Below, piece after piece: positions 43,687 to 52,380 of a stretch of DNA of 64,000 bases. The position numbers and the translations under genes are program-made. The notes beneath the pieces are model-generated. The model searched no databases and was not told the origin of the DNA. It was given only the letters and a program-made list of their open reading frames with translations. Origin of the DNA: Halomontanus rarus (GTDB taxonomy: Archaea > Halobacteriota > Halobacteria > Halobacteriales > Natrialbaceae); assembly GCF_029338335.1 (NCBI RefSeq), contig NZ_CP119797.1; one strand, written 5' to 3'. The stretch's first letter is position 1. The number at the start of each line of letters is the position of its first letter.

Positions 43687-44087
43687 CCGAGGAGGACGCC
43701 GAATACGAGGCGGTCGTCGTCGACGACGCCGAGCGCGAGCCGTCGGCGGTCTCGGGGACGATGCACGTCGACCTCGTCTCGGAACTCGGGTGTACCGAGA
43801 TGCGCCCGAAAGTGTGGTACCTCTCGCCGGGCGACGAGATGAGCTTCCACCGACAGGACGTTCAGGAAGAACTCTACTACGTCGTTCGAGGGCCCGGCCG
43901 ACTCCGCGTCGGTGACGAGGTGCGCGACGTCGAGGAGGGGACCGCGATCCGCGTCCCGCCCGAGACGCCGCGCCAGATTCTCAACGACACCGACGACGAG
44001 CACGACCACGTCTGGCTCGTCGTCGGCGCGCCGCCGGTCGAAGACGACGGACTCCCGCCGACCGACGATTCCGACGCGTCGGCGTAG
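43683..44087 (+). CDS. Cupin-domain protein, candidate unsaturated-uronate converting enzyme
   Basis: The 134-residue protein is a single small cupin with VWYLSPGDEMSFHRQDVQEE as the metal-binding motif 1, YYVVRGPGRLRVGDE, and motif 2 around GTAIRVPPETPRQILN. Small cupins in pectin and alginate loci include KdgF, which speeds conversion of unsaturated galacturonate to 5-keto-4-deoxyuronate. This protein lacks the HxHxxEQ pattern I associate with KdgF, so that assignment is only a hypothesis. Other options are a sugar isomerase-like or regulatory cupin. Its ATG overlaps the DUF1961 stop codon, so the two gene products probably act together. Confidence 0.7.
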   Translation: MTEEDAEYEAVVVDDAEREPSAVSGTMHVDLVSELGCTEMRPKVWYLSPGDEMSFHRQDVQEELYYVVRGPGRLRVGDEVRDVEEGTAIRVPPETPRQILNDTDDEHDHVWLVVGAPPVEDDGLPPTDDSDASA

Positions 44088-44257
44088 CTCCGACCCGATC
44101 CCGACCCCGACACCGGCGTGGGTGCGTCTTCGATCGCGAAAGACGGTGCAACGATGTCGGGAGCGGGTTTCCGTCGGCGCGGCCGATCTGGGGAACGGCG
44201 GTCTCCGACGACGCTAGTTCGACGGCTGGCTCGGTAAAGTACGATACTGACGCGTCC

Positions 44258-45613
44258 TCACGCCGGATACTCGGCGTCCCGAATATCGACGTCTCGACCC
44301 TCGTACTCGAGGATCCGTGCTCGAAGCCGCTCGCGCAACTCGTCGGCGACGTCGCGGTAGTCGTCGCGGCCGACGAGGTTCACCTCCTGGTGCGGGTCGG
44401 CTCGTAAGTCGTAGAGGTACCGCTCTCTGTACTCGTCGCTGGCCGGATCCTCGATCGGCTCTCCATCGGGATCGTAGACGGAGTAGGTCCAGCGGTCGGT
44501 CCGGAGTGTTCGCTCGACGGCCGACTCGCTGACCTGGACCAGCGCGTCGTCCGTCCACGACTCGTTCGCCCCGTCCCGCTCGCCCGCGAGCGGCTGCACG
44601 CTCTCGCCCTGAAACGACGCCGGTACCTCGAGTCCGGCCGCCTCGAGCAGCGTGGCCGGCACGTCGAGCAGGCTCGTCACCTCCTCGACGACGCCGCCGC
44701 CGTCGAAGCCGGGGCCGCAGAAGACGGCGGGGACGCGGATCGAGGACTCGTGACAGGAGCGTTTGTACTCCCAGTTACGGGTGCGGAAGTGACAGCCGTG
44801 GTCGGAGGTGAACAGGACGATCGTCTCGTCGGCGATGCCCTCGTCCTCGAGGGTCTCGAGGATCCGAGCGAGGTTCTCGTCGAGGCGGCGACAGCAGCCG
44901 TAGTAGTCGGGCAGCTCCTCGAACCAGTCTCCCGGCCGGCCCTCGAGGTCGGGCGGCACCCACGGGTTGGCGTACTCCTCGGCGTAGCCGTCGGGGGCGT
45001 CGTAGGTGTCGCGGTCGTTCTGGTGGTGGGGCTCGAGGTGGGAGAGAAAGAGGAAGAAGGGGTCGTCCTCGTCGCGCTCCTCGGTGAGGAACCGTTCGGC
45101 GCAGTCGGTCAGGAAGTCCACCCTGTAGCGGTCCTCGAACTCGACCGGGTCGCAGTCGCCGTCGTAGAGCGTCCCCTCGTAGGCGTGGGAGGTGTGCTCC
45201 AGGGCGTCGGCGGCGACCCAGTAGTCCTCGTAGCCTCCGCGCAGGCGCTCGGGGACGGGCTCGAGGCGGGTGTTCGCGAGGTGCCACTTGCCGACGTAGC
45301 CGGTCTGGTAGCCCCCGTCGTTGAAGACGTCCGCGAGCGTCGTCGCGTCCTCGATCGGCGAGTCCGCCTCGCCGCTCATGAGGTTGTGGTGGAGGTCGCA
45401 CTCGGTCGGGTACTGCCCCGTCTGCAGGGACGCCCGCTGGGGGCCGCAGACGGGATTCGAGGAGACGCACTGCTCGAGGCGGGTGCCCCGTTCGGCCATC
45501 GCGTCGAGCGTCGGCGTGAGGTCCATCGGGCTCCCGTAACAGCCGGCGGTGTCCCAGCGCTGCTGATCGGTGAAGAACACCAGGACGTTCGGACGATCCT
45601 GACTCGTATCCAT
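44258..45613 (-). CDS. Sulfatase, formylglycine-dependent (Cys type)
   Basis: The 451-residue protein is an alkaline-phosphatase-fold sulfatase removing sulfate esters from sugars. It has the N-terminal metal motif RPNVLVFFTDQQRWDT, the activation site C56-G-P-Q-R in NPVCGPQRASLQTG, YVGKWHL, and the second metal site TIVLFTSDHGCHF near residue 280. Cys56 must be oxidised to formylglycine, and a matching FGE gene is the next gene at 45704. No signal peptide is present, so activation and action are cytoplasmic. The substrate family cannot be read here. The ATG at 45613 (MDTSQDRPN) has a GTTTTATG box 24-31 bases upstream. Confidence 0.9.
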   Translation of the reverse strand: MDTSQDRPNVLVFFTDQQRWDTAGCYGSPMDLTPTLDAMAERGTRLEQCVSSNPVCGPQRASLQTGQYPTECDLHHNLMSGEADSPIEDATTLADVFNDGGYQTGYVGKWHLANTRLEPVPERLRGGYEDYWVAADALEHTSHAYEGTLYDGDCDPVEFEDRYRVDFLTDCAERFLTEERDEDDPFFLFLSHLEPHHQNDRDTYDAPDGYAEEYANPWVPPDLEGRPGDWFEELPDYYGCCRRLDENLARILETLEDEGIADETIVLFTSDHGCHFRTRNWEYKRSCHESSIRVPAVFCGPGFDGGGVVEEVTSLLDVPATLLEAAGLEVPASFQGESVQPLAGERDGANESWTDDALVQVSESAVERTLRTDRWTYSVYDPDGEPIEDPASDEYRERYLYDLRADPHQEVNLVGRDDYRDVADELRERLRARILEYEGRDVDIRDAEYPA

Positions 45614-45636
45614 AGCTCGAGGTGTGTGCGAGGACC

Positions 45637-45644
45637 CATAAAAC
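45637..45644 (-). promoter_or_regulatory. TATA-like box for the sulfatase gene
   Basis: GTTTTATG on the minus strand lies 24-31 bases before the ATG at 45613. It suggests the sulfatase has its own promoter and is not only read through from the FGE gene. Confidence 0.5.
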
Positions 45645-45703
45645 ACGTCGGATAGCGGCGGTCGACGGGTGCGATCCGTTCCCGGCGCCGTCTCGACCGC
45701 CGA

Positions 45704-46750
45704 TCAGCCGTCGACGTCGACGACGCACCGAAATCCGATGTTCCCCGTCGAGCTATCGAGCGTGTTCTTGCTCCGAGCGGCCAGCCGATAGCGGTTGCAC
45801 CACGACTCGTGACAGAGGTAGGAGCCGCCGCGCATCGAGCGGGCGTCGCCCTCCTCGGGACCGATCGGATCGACCGCCGCCGTCGTCTCGTGATACGCCG
45901 GATCGAACCCGTCGGCACACCACTCCCAGACGTTCCCGACCGGATTGTAGAGTCCGTACCCGTTGGGTTCGAAGGCGTCGACGGGAGCCGTTCCCCGGTA
46001 GCCGTCCTCGCCCGTGTCGCGGTCGGGAAACTCTCCCTGCCAGACGTTACACCGGTGCTCGCCGCCGGGCTCGAGGTCGTCGCCCCAGGGAAAGCGCGTC
46101 CCCTCGCGGCCGCCGCGGGCGGCGTACTCCCACTCGGCCTCGGTGGGGAGGCGCGTCCCCGCCCACTCGCAGTAGGCGTTCGCGTCGTTCCACGAGACGT
46201 GGACGACGGGGTGGTCGAGTCGGTCTTTGACGGACGACCCGGGCCCTTCGGGGCGGAACCAGGTCGCGCCCTCGACGCCGACCCACCAGTCGGCGCCGCC
46301 GGCGTTCCCGACGACGTGCCCGCGGGCCTCGGGAGGCAGAAACTCCTCGAAGACGAACGACCAGCCGTAGCGTTCGGCGTCGGTCGTGTAGCCCGTCTCC
46401 CGAACGAACTCGTAGAACTCCGCGTTCGTCACGGCGTGAATTCCGACGGCGAACGGCTCGACGACCACCTCGCGGGCCGGCCCCTCGCCGTCGTCCTCGA
46501 AACCGACGTCGGAGTCGGTTCCCATTCGAAAGCTCCCGCCGGGGAGACGGCGCATTCGGCTGGTATCGGGGGTCGCGGTCTCGCCGTCGCCGGACGTCTC
46601 CCGCTCGGTCTCCGCAGCCGGCTTCGACCCGCTCGAGGGGCTCGAGGCGTTCTCCGAACGAGATCCATCGCTCGAGTTCGAGTTCGAGTTCGAGCGGGTC
46701 GCCGAGTCGCTCCGCGAGGGCGAACAACACGACGGGGCGTCCTCGGTCAT
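45704..46750 (-). CDS. Formylglycine-generating enzyme (sulfatase activator)
   Basis: The 348-residue protein oxidises the sulfatase cysteine to formylglycine using O2. It starts MTEDAPSCCSPSR, then has a Ser/Asn-rich low-complexity stretch to about residue 65 and the FGE fold from MRRLPGGSFRMGTDSD. Family blocks include VTNAEFYEFVRETGY, HPVVHVSWNDANAYCEWAGT, LPTEAEWEYAARGG, NVWEWCADGF and MRGGSYLCHESWCNRYRLAA. The last holds the active-site cysteines at about 313 and 318, which separate true FGEs from related C-type lectin-like proteins. It lies just upstream of the sulfatase on the same strand. A TTATG box about 30 bases upstream supports the start. Confidence 0.9.
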   Translation of the reverse strand: MTEDAPSCCSPSRSDSATRSNSNSNSSDGSRSENASSPSSGSKPAAETERETSGDGETATPDTSRMRRLPGGSFRMGTDSDVGFEDDGEGPAREVVVEPFAVGIHAVTNAEFYEFVRETGYTTDAERYGWSFVFEEFLPPEARGHVVGNAGGADWWVGVEGATWFRPEGPGSSVKDRLDHPVVHVSWNDANAYCEWAGTRLPTEAEWEYAARGGREGTRFPWGDDLEPGGEHRCNVWQGEFPDRDTGEDGYRGTAPVDAFEPNGYGLYNPVGNVWEWCADGFDPAYHETTAAVDPIGPEEGDARSMRGGSYLCHESWCNRYRLAARSKNTLDSSTGNIGFRCVVDVDG

Positions 46751-46907
46751 AGGGGACAAGCGGGAACGCGGCCACATAACCGTTTCCCGTCCCGTCGACG
46801 CGGTGGTCAGGTTCGCGTTCGACGCCGAAGGGAGGCGAGGCGGCCGCCGCGGCCCGATAGAGCTTTCCGACTGATCGTCCTCACGGTCGATCAACAGGTG
46901 ACAACTG

Positions 46908-49900
46908 GTGACAGCACGCGTGCGGCCGACGGCACTCCGGGTGAACGATCGATCGAATCCTGCCGCCCTTCCGCGAGGAGATCCACCGCGGTTCTCGTGG
47001 CGAATCGACGACCCCCACTGGGGAACCGAACAGACGGCGTACCGGCTCCTCGTCGCGCGGTCTCGCGACGCTCTCGAGTCGCGGTCCCCGCTCTGGGACA
47101 CCGGTCGGGTCGACTCCTCCCGGACCGTCAACGTCGCCTACGACGGGCCGCGGCTGGCCCCCGACTCGCGGTACTGGTGGACGGTCCGGGTGTGGAACGA
47201 CGACGGGGAGTCCACGGCGTTCGCCGACCCCGCCTCGTTCGGGACGGCGCCGGCCGATCTCTCTCACGGCCGTTGGATCGCCTACCAGCCCGATCCCGGC
47301 GATTCGAACGGCTACCGGAGTCAGTGGCGTTCGTCGCGGACGGACTCGAACCCGGAGTGGGTTCAGGTCGACCTCGGGGAGGAGCGAACCGTCGAGCGGA
47401 TCGACCTCTACCCGACCGAACCCTTCGGCGGCCCGGCGACGCCGGACGGACGGACGCTGTCGGCGCTGGACACTGAAGAGAGCTACCGCGACTCGACGGT
47501 CGCCGACGGGCCCGTCGGCTTCGGGTTCCCGGAACGGTACCGCATCGAGGCGTCGAACGATCCGACGTTCGCCGACGCCCGAACGATCGTCGACCGCACC
47601 GACGCCGACCTCGAGAACCCGGGTCGCGAACCGGTTTCCCACGATATCGATCCCGCGAGCACCCGCTACGTCCGGGTGACCGCGACGGCCCTCCCGGCGT
47701 ACGAGCCGCGGGACGACCGGCTTCGCGAGGAACAGCGACCGTGGGCCGCGTTCGCGCTCGCGGCGCTCGCCGTCCGCGGCGATGACGGCACCGATCTCGC
47801 CCTCGAGCGCCCCGTCACGGCCTCCTCGAGCGTCGAGCGGGAACTGGACGGGTGGGGACGTGAGCGACTCACCGACGGCGCGTTCACGTCGGTGATGGCG
47901 AGCACGTCGCCACTGTTACGAACCGAGGTCGACCTCGAGAAACCGGTCGCGGCCGCCCGCGTCCACGTCGCTGCCCTCGGATACGGCGACCTGTACGTCG
48001 ACGGCGAGCGGGTCGGCGACGGCGCGCTCGATCCCGCCTGGACCGACTACGACGAGCGCGTCTGTTACCGAACCTACGAGGTCGGCGACCGACTCGAGGA
48101 GGGGCGAAACGCGATCGGCCTCTGGCTCGGCCGAGGCTGGTTCGGGAAGGCAGCCCGCCAGTGGAACGCCCACGGCTCGCCGCGGGCGCTGCTTTCGGGC
48201 ACCGTCGAGTACGAAGACGGCACGACGCGCGAGTTGGGAACCGACGAGTCGTGGGAAGCGACGGCGAGCCCGATCGTCGCGAACGACATCTACGACGGCG
48301 AGAGCTACGACGCCAGACTCGAGCGCGAGGGGTGGGCCGAGCCCGGGTTCGGCGGTCGGAGTGGAAGCTGCGAACGCGACGAACGCGGTTCGAGCGAGCC
48401 CGACACCGACGCCGACGACTGGGAGTCCGCCACCGTCGTCGACGGCCCCGACGGGACACTGTACCCCCAGCAGACACGGCCGATCGCCGTCGCGGAGAGC
48501 CTCGAGCCGGTCGAGATCCTCGCACACGAGGACGGTCCCATCCTCGACTTCGGACAGAACCACACGGGCTGGCTCGAGGTGACCGTTCGGGGTGGGACCC
48601 GCGGCGACGAGATCACCGTCAGGCACGCGGAGGCCCTCGACGAGAACGGCGGGCTCCGGACGGTCGACCTCCGAACCGCCGACGCGACGGATCGGTACGT
48701 CGTCGGCGGCAGCGAGAACGGGGTGGAAACGTACGAGCCGCGCTTCACCTACCACGGCTACCGGTACGCCCAACTCGAGGGCTACCCCGGCGACCTGCGG
48801 GCGGCGGACGTCCGCTCGAAGGTCGTCCACACGGCGATGGACGACGCCGGTTCGTTCGCCTGTTCGAACGACGACCTCGCGGCGGTCCAGCGCAACGCCC
48901 GGTGGGGGCTGCGGACGAACGTCCACAGCGTGCCGACGGACTGTCCCCAGCGCGACGAGCGCCAGGGGTTCACCGGCGACGGCCACCTCGCGGCCCGCGC
49001 GCTGTTGTACAACTTCGACGCCGGTCACGTCCACGAGAAGTGGTCGCGCGACCACGACGACGCCCAGTCGCGACACGGCTACCTCCCCAGCAAGGTTCCG
49101 TTCGGGAGTACGCCCGCGAACATCGGTCCGTCGTGGACGGCTTCCAGGATCACCGTCCCCTGGCACGTCTACTGTTTTTCGGGGAACGAGCGGGTGCTCG
49201 CCGAGCGCTACGAAGACCTGACTCGGTACGTCGACTACTACCACGACGTCGCCGCGGACGGAGCCGGAGTTGGAGAGGAGAACGAACGGGAGGACGCAGG
49301 CGACCTCCTCCCCGACGAACACACGTGCTACGGCGACTGGCTGGCGCTCGAGAACGCCGACGGACGGGTCGGGGAGCCGACCGACCTCTTCACGAACGCC
49401 TACTACTATCGCGTCACCGACCTGCTTGGCGAGATCGCCGCCGTCCTCGGCTGCGACCGCGACGCGGAGCGCCACCGCGAGCGGGCGGATGAGATCGCCG
49501 CCGCGTTTAACGAACGCTACTTCGACGAGGCGGAATCCGCGTACGGACCTGGAACGCAAGCGGCGTGTGCGGTCCCGCTGTTCTTCGGGCTGGTCCCCGA
49601 GGACCGCGCGGAGGCGGTCGCCGCCACGCTCGCCGAGCGGGTGCGAGCGGCCGACGGACAGCTCCGAACTGGCTTTCTCGGCACGCGAGCGCTGTTGGGC
49701 GCGCTCACCGAGTACGGCTACGCCGACCTCGCCTATCGCGTCGCCAGCCAGCCCGAGTTCCCCGGCTGGGTGTACATGCTCCAACAAGGAGCGACCACGG
49801 TGTGGGAGCGCTGGGATAGCGACAGCGACGAACACATCGGCTCCCGGATGAACTCGCTGAACCACTCGCCGTTCACCTACGTTTCCGAGTGGTTCTTCGA

Positions 49901-50342
49901 CTCGCTGGCCGGACTCGAGGTCTCGAAGACGCTGCCCGAAGAGCGCGCGATCGAGATCGAACCGACGTTCGTCGCCGACCTCGAGTGGGTTTCGGGATCG
50001 CTCGAGACGCCGTACGGCGAGGTCGGGTCGCGCTGGGAGCGGTCCGCGACGGCGGACGGGTACGACCTGCGGGTCGACGTTCCCTGGAACCTGCGCGGTC
50101 GCCTCCGGCTGCCGGTCGACGGGGACGGCTTCGCGGGGGACGGGGGCGGTGGCGATTCCGAGTCCGATTCTGGTTCGGGGTCCGACTCGGTCTCGGTCTC
50201 CGTCGACGGCCGCCGCATCCCGACGAACGGGACCGATACCGACGACCGGCCCGCGGCGGTTCGGTCGGTGACGCGCGCGGACGGGCACGTCGTTCTCGAG
50301 CTCGCGGCGGGGTCGCACGCCGTTCGCCTCGAGCTCGAGTGA
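46908..50342 (+). CDS. Alpha-L-rhamnosidase, GH78 family (second of two), with inserted discoidin-like domain
   Basis: This 1144-residue cytoplasmic protein has the GH78 Ig-like start (RPTALRVNDRSNPAALPRGD, WWTVRVWNDDGES). An inserted F5/8-type (discoidin-like) sandwich follows, at about residues 145-300 (PEWVQVDLGEERTVERIDLY, RYVRVTATAL). The rhamnose-binding domain has DFGQNHTGWLEVTVRGG, and the (alpha/alpha)6 barrel carries the catalytic motif DCPQRDERQGFTGDG at about 677-690. QQGATTVWERWDSDSDE and a C-terminal beta domain with a Ser/Asp-rich loop complete it. The start is GTG with AGGTGA at 46896-46901 as ribosome site. It keeps the classical RDER motif that the first GH78 has altered (TPTREKG), so linkage specificity may differ. 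Confidence 0.9.
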   Translation: MTARVRPTALRVNDRSNPAALPRGDPPRFSWRIDDPHWGTEQTAYRLLVARSRDALESRSPLWDTGRVDSSRTVNVAYDGPRLAPDSRYWWTVRVWNDDGESTAFADPASFGTAPADLSHGRWIAYQPDPGDSNGYRSQWRSSRTDSNPEWVQVDLGEERTVERIDLYPTEPFGGPATPDGRTLSALDTEESYRDSTVADGPVGFGFPERYRIEASNDPTFADARTIVDRTDADLENPGREPVSHDIDPASTRYVRVTATALPAYEPRDDRLREEQRPWAAFALAALAVRGDDGTDLALERPVTASSSVERELDGWGRERLTDGAFTSVMASTSPLLRTEVDLEKPVAAARVHVAALGYGDLYVDGERVGDGALDPAWTDYDERVCYRTYEVGDRLEEGRNAIGLWLGRGWFGKAARQWNAHGSPRALLSGTVEYEDGTTRELGTDESWEATASPIVANDIYDGESYDARLEREGWAEPGFGGRSGSCERDERGSSEPDTDADDWESATVVDGPDGTLYPQQTRPIAVAESLEPVEILAHEDGPILDFGQNHTGWLEVTVRGGTRGDEITVRHAEALDENGGLRTVDLRTADATDRYVVGGSENGVETYEPRFTYHGYRYAQLEGYPGDLRAADVRSKVVHTAMDDAGSFACSNDDLAAVQRNARWGLRTNVHSVPTDCPQRDERQGFTGDGHLAARALLYNFDAGHVHEKWSRDHDDAQSRHGYLPSKVPFGSTPANIGPSWTASRITVPWHVYCFSGNERVLAERYEDLTRYVDYYHDVAADGAGVGEENEREDAGDLLPDEHTCYGDWLALENADGRVGEPTDLFTNAYYYRVTDLLGEIAAVLGCDRDAERHRERADEIAAAFNERYFDEAESAYGPGTQAACAVPLFFGLVPEDRAEAVAATLAERVRAADGQLRTGFLGTRALLGALTEYGYADLAYRVASQPEFPGWVYMLQQGATTVWERWDSDSDEHIGSRMNSLNHSPFTYVSEWFFDSLAGLEVSKTLPEERAIEIEPTFVADLEWVSGSLETPYGEVGSRWERSATADGYDLRVDVPWNLRGRLRLPVDGDGFAGDGGGGDSESDSGSGSDSVSVSVDGRRIPTNGTDTDDRPAAVRSVTRADGHVVLELAAGSHAVRLELE

Positions 50343-50353
50343 CTGTGAGCGCC

Positions 50354-50377
50354 GTGTTCGTGTTCGTGTCCGTGTCC
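50354..50377. repeat. Hexanucleotide microsatellite
   Basis: Four GTGTTC/GTGTCC units stand in a row directly after the GH78 stop codon. Slipped-strand expansion is likely. No function is evident. Confidence 0.6.
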
Positions 50378-50463
50378 GTGTGAGTGAGTGGGGGTACGAG
50401 TAGGGGTGAGATCGGCGACGAGCCGACCCGCACCTTTTTGTGCTCGGTGCGGTCTTAGGGGGT

Positions 50464-52221
50464 ATGCACCGGCGATTCGAGACGACGACGACGCGACGAC
50501 AGCGGACGCTCGACGGGACGTGGGAGTTCACGACCGAGCCGACGGACGAGGACTCGATGCCGGGCGCGTTCCCGGCGGATGCCGACACCGTCCCGGTTCC
50601 CTGCGCGTGGAACGCGCTACCGGAGTACTACGACCACCACGGACCGGCGTGGTACCGGCGAACGTTTTCGCTCCCGGAATCCGACTCCGTCCGCGTCCGG
50701 TTTCTGGCCGTCTCTCACGAGGCGACCGTCTACCTCGACGGCGAGGAGCAGGTCGAGCACTCGGGCGGCTACACGCCCTTCGAGTTCGTCGCCGAGGACC
50801 TCGCGGCCGGCGAGCACGAACTCGTCGTCCGCGCGGTAAACGGCCGCTCGGAGACGACGATTCCGCTCCCCGAAACCGACTGGTTCGACTACGGCGGGAT
50901 CACTCGAGAGGTGATCCTCGAGACCGTGTCGGACACCTTCGTCGAGGAGTTCGACCTCCGGTACGACCTCGAGGCGGACGACTCGAACGGTGACGGGGCG
51001 GGTGAGGGTGGATCGAGCGGTGACGGCGGGGACCCAGAGGAGACGGCGCGGATCCGGGCGGACGTCGAGGTCGCGAACCTCGCTGGCGACGCCAAACGAA
51101 CCGTCGCGGTGACCGTCGGCGAGACGACCGCTCGCGAGACGGTGACGGTGCCCGCCGGCGGGGGGACCTGCAGCCTCGAGTTCGACGTGCCGTCGGTCGA
51201 CCGCTGGACGCTCGAGGAGCCCACGCTGTCCGACGTCCGCGTGGCGCTCGAGGCCGACGACGAGGTGGTCGACGACCGACGCGATCGAATCGGGTTCCGC
51301 GAACTCGCCGTCGACGGCCGCGACGTCCTGCTCAACGGCGAGCCGGTCGACCTCCGCGGAGTCAACCGCCACGAGGATCACCCGGAGTGGGGGGCCGCCC
51401 AGCCGCTCCGAGTCATGCGGGAGGACCTCGCGCGGATTCGGGAGGCGGGGATGAACTGCGTTCGGGCGTCCCACTACCCTAATCACCCCCGGTTTCTCGA
51501 CCTCTGCGACGAGGCCGGCGTGCTGGTCATCGAGGAGATCCCCTACTGGCACTTCGACGCCGAGGACTTCGCCCGCGAGGACCTGCTCGAGCGGGGCGTC
51601 ACGACCCTCGAGGAGATGATCTCGCGCGACCGCCACCACCCGTCGGTGTTCGCCTGGAGCCTCACGAACGAGTGCGCCAACGAACAGGAGGGGGTCGCGG
51701 AAGCGACCGAACGACTGGCCACAACGGCCCGCGACGTCGACGACTCCCGACTCGTGACGCTCGCGTCGTACAACGAGTGGGTCGACCGGGGCGAGGACCG
51801 CTGTCTCGAGCACTGCGACTTCGCCTGCGTCAACGGCTACTACGGGTGGTACACCGACGAGCGGGTGACGGCCGACCAGTGGACCGGCTTCCTCGAGCGG
51901 GTGAAAGCCGACCACGAGATGCCGATCGTCGTCTCGGAGTTCGGCGCCGGGGCGGTCGAAGGCGAGCGGACCTGGGAGCGGGGCAAGTGGAGCGAGACCT
52001 ACCAGACGGAGTTCTTCGAGACGGTGCTTCCGGTGTTGCTGGCCGACGACGACCTGGCGGGGTTCACCGTCTGGCAGTTCTGCGATACGCGGACGAGTCG
52101 CGATCCGATGGGGCGGCCCAAGTCGAAGAACAACAAGGGGATCGTCGGGGAGTACCGCCGACCGAAGGCGGCCTACGGGACCGTCAGGCGGCTGCTGTCG
52201 GACGCGGAGACGGACGCGTGA
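50464..52221 (+). CDS. GH2 beta-glucuronidase-like enzyme
   Basis: The 585-residue cytoplasmic GH2 enzyme has the jelly-roll start (RRQRTLDGTWEFTTEP, then VPVPCAWN), AWYRRTFSLP, the Ig-like domain and the TIM barrel with RGVNRHEDHPEWG. The acid/base is E403 in SLTNECAN and the nucleophile is E492 in VVSEFGAGA. N556 and K558 in KNNKG match the N-x-K pair that binds the carboxylate in E. coli beta-glucuronidase (N566, K568), which argues for a uronide substrate over galactose. Length is close to UidA. The start ATG follows an AGGGGGT stretch and has a CTTTTTG box 30 bases upstream. It lies 121 bases after the second GH78 gene on the same strand. Confidence 0.88.
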   Translation: MHRRFETTTTRRQRTLDGTWEFTTEPTDEDSMPGAFPADADTVPVPCAWNALPEYYDHHGPAWYRRTFSLPESDSVRVRFLAVSHEATVYLDGEEQVEHSGGYTPFEFVAEDLAAGEHELVVRAVNGRSETTIPLPETDWFDYGGITREVILETVSDTFVEEFDLRYDLEADDSNGDGAGEGGSSGDGGDPEETARIRADVEVANLAGDAKRTVAVTVGETTARETVTVPAGGGTCSLEFDVPSVDRWTLEEPTLSDVRVALEADDEVVDDRRDRIGFRELAVDGRDVLLNGEPVDLRGVNRHEDHPEWGAAQPLRVMREDLARIREAGMNCVRASHYPNHPRFLDLCDEAGVLVIEEIPYWHFDAEDFAREDLLERGVTTLEEMISRDRHHPSVFAWSLTNECANEQEGVAEATERLATTARDVDDSRLVTLASYNEWVDRGEDRCLEHCDFACVNGYYGWYTDERVTADQWTGFLERVKADHEMPIVVSEFGAGAVEGERTWERGKWSETYQTEFFETVLPVLLADDDLAGFTVWQFCDTRTSRDPMGRPKSKNNKGIVGEYRRPKAAYGTVRRLLSDAETDA

Positions 52222-52380
52222 GCGTGAACTGGACGTGAATCTCCATCGTTCGATCGCGAGAGGTGCGGTGACGTTCAGTGGCTACGGTCGGTCGCCGATC
52301 GACCTCCGAACGAGCGTCGCGTGTCGATAACCGCCGTCCGTACCTTTATCCCTCCCGGCACGCTCTTGGGAGACGACTAT

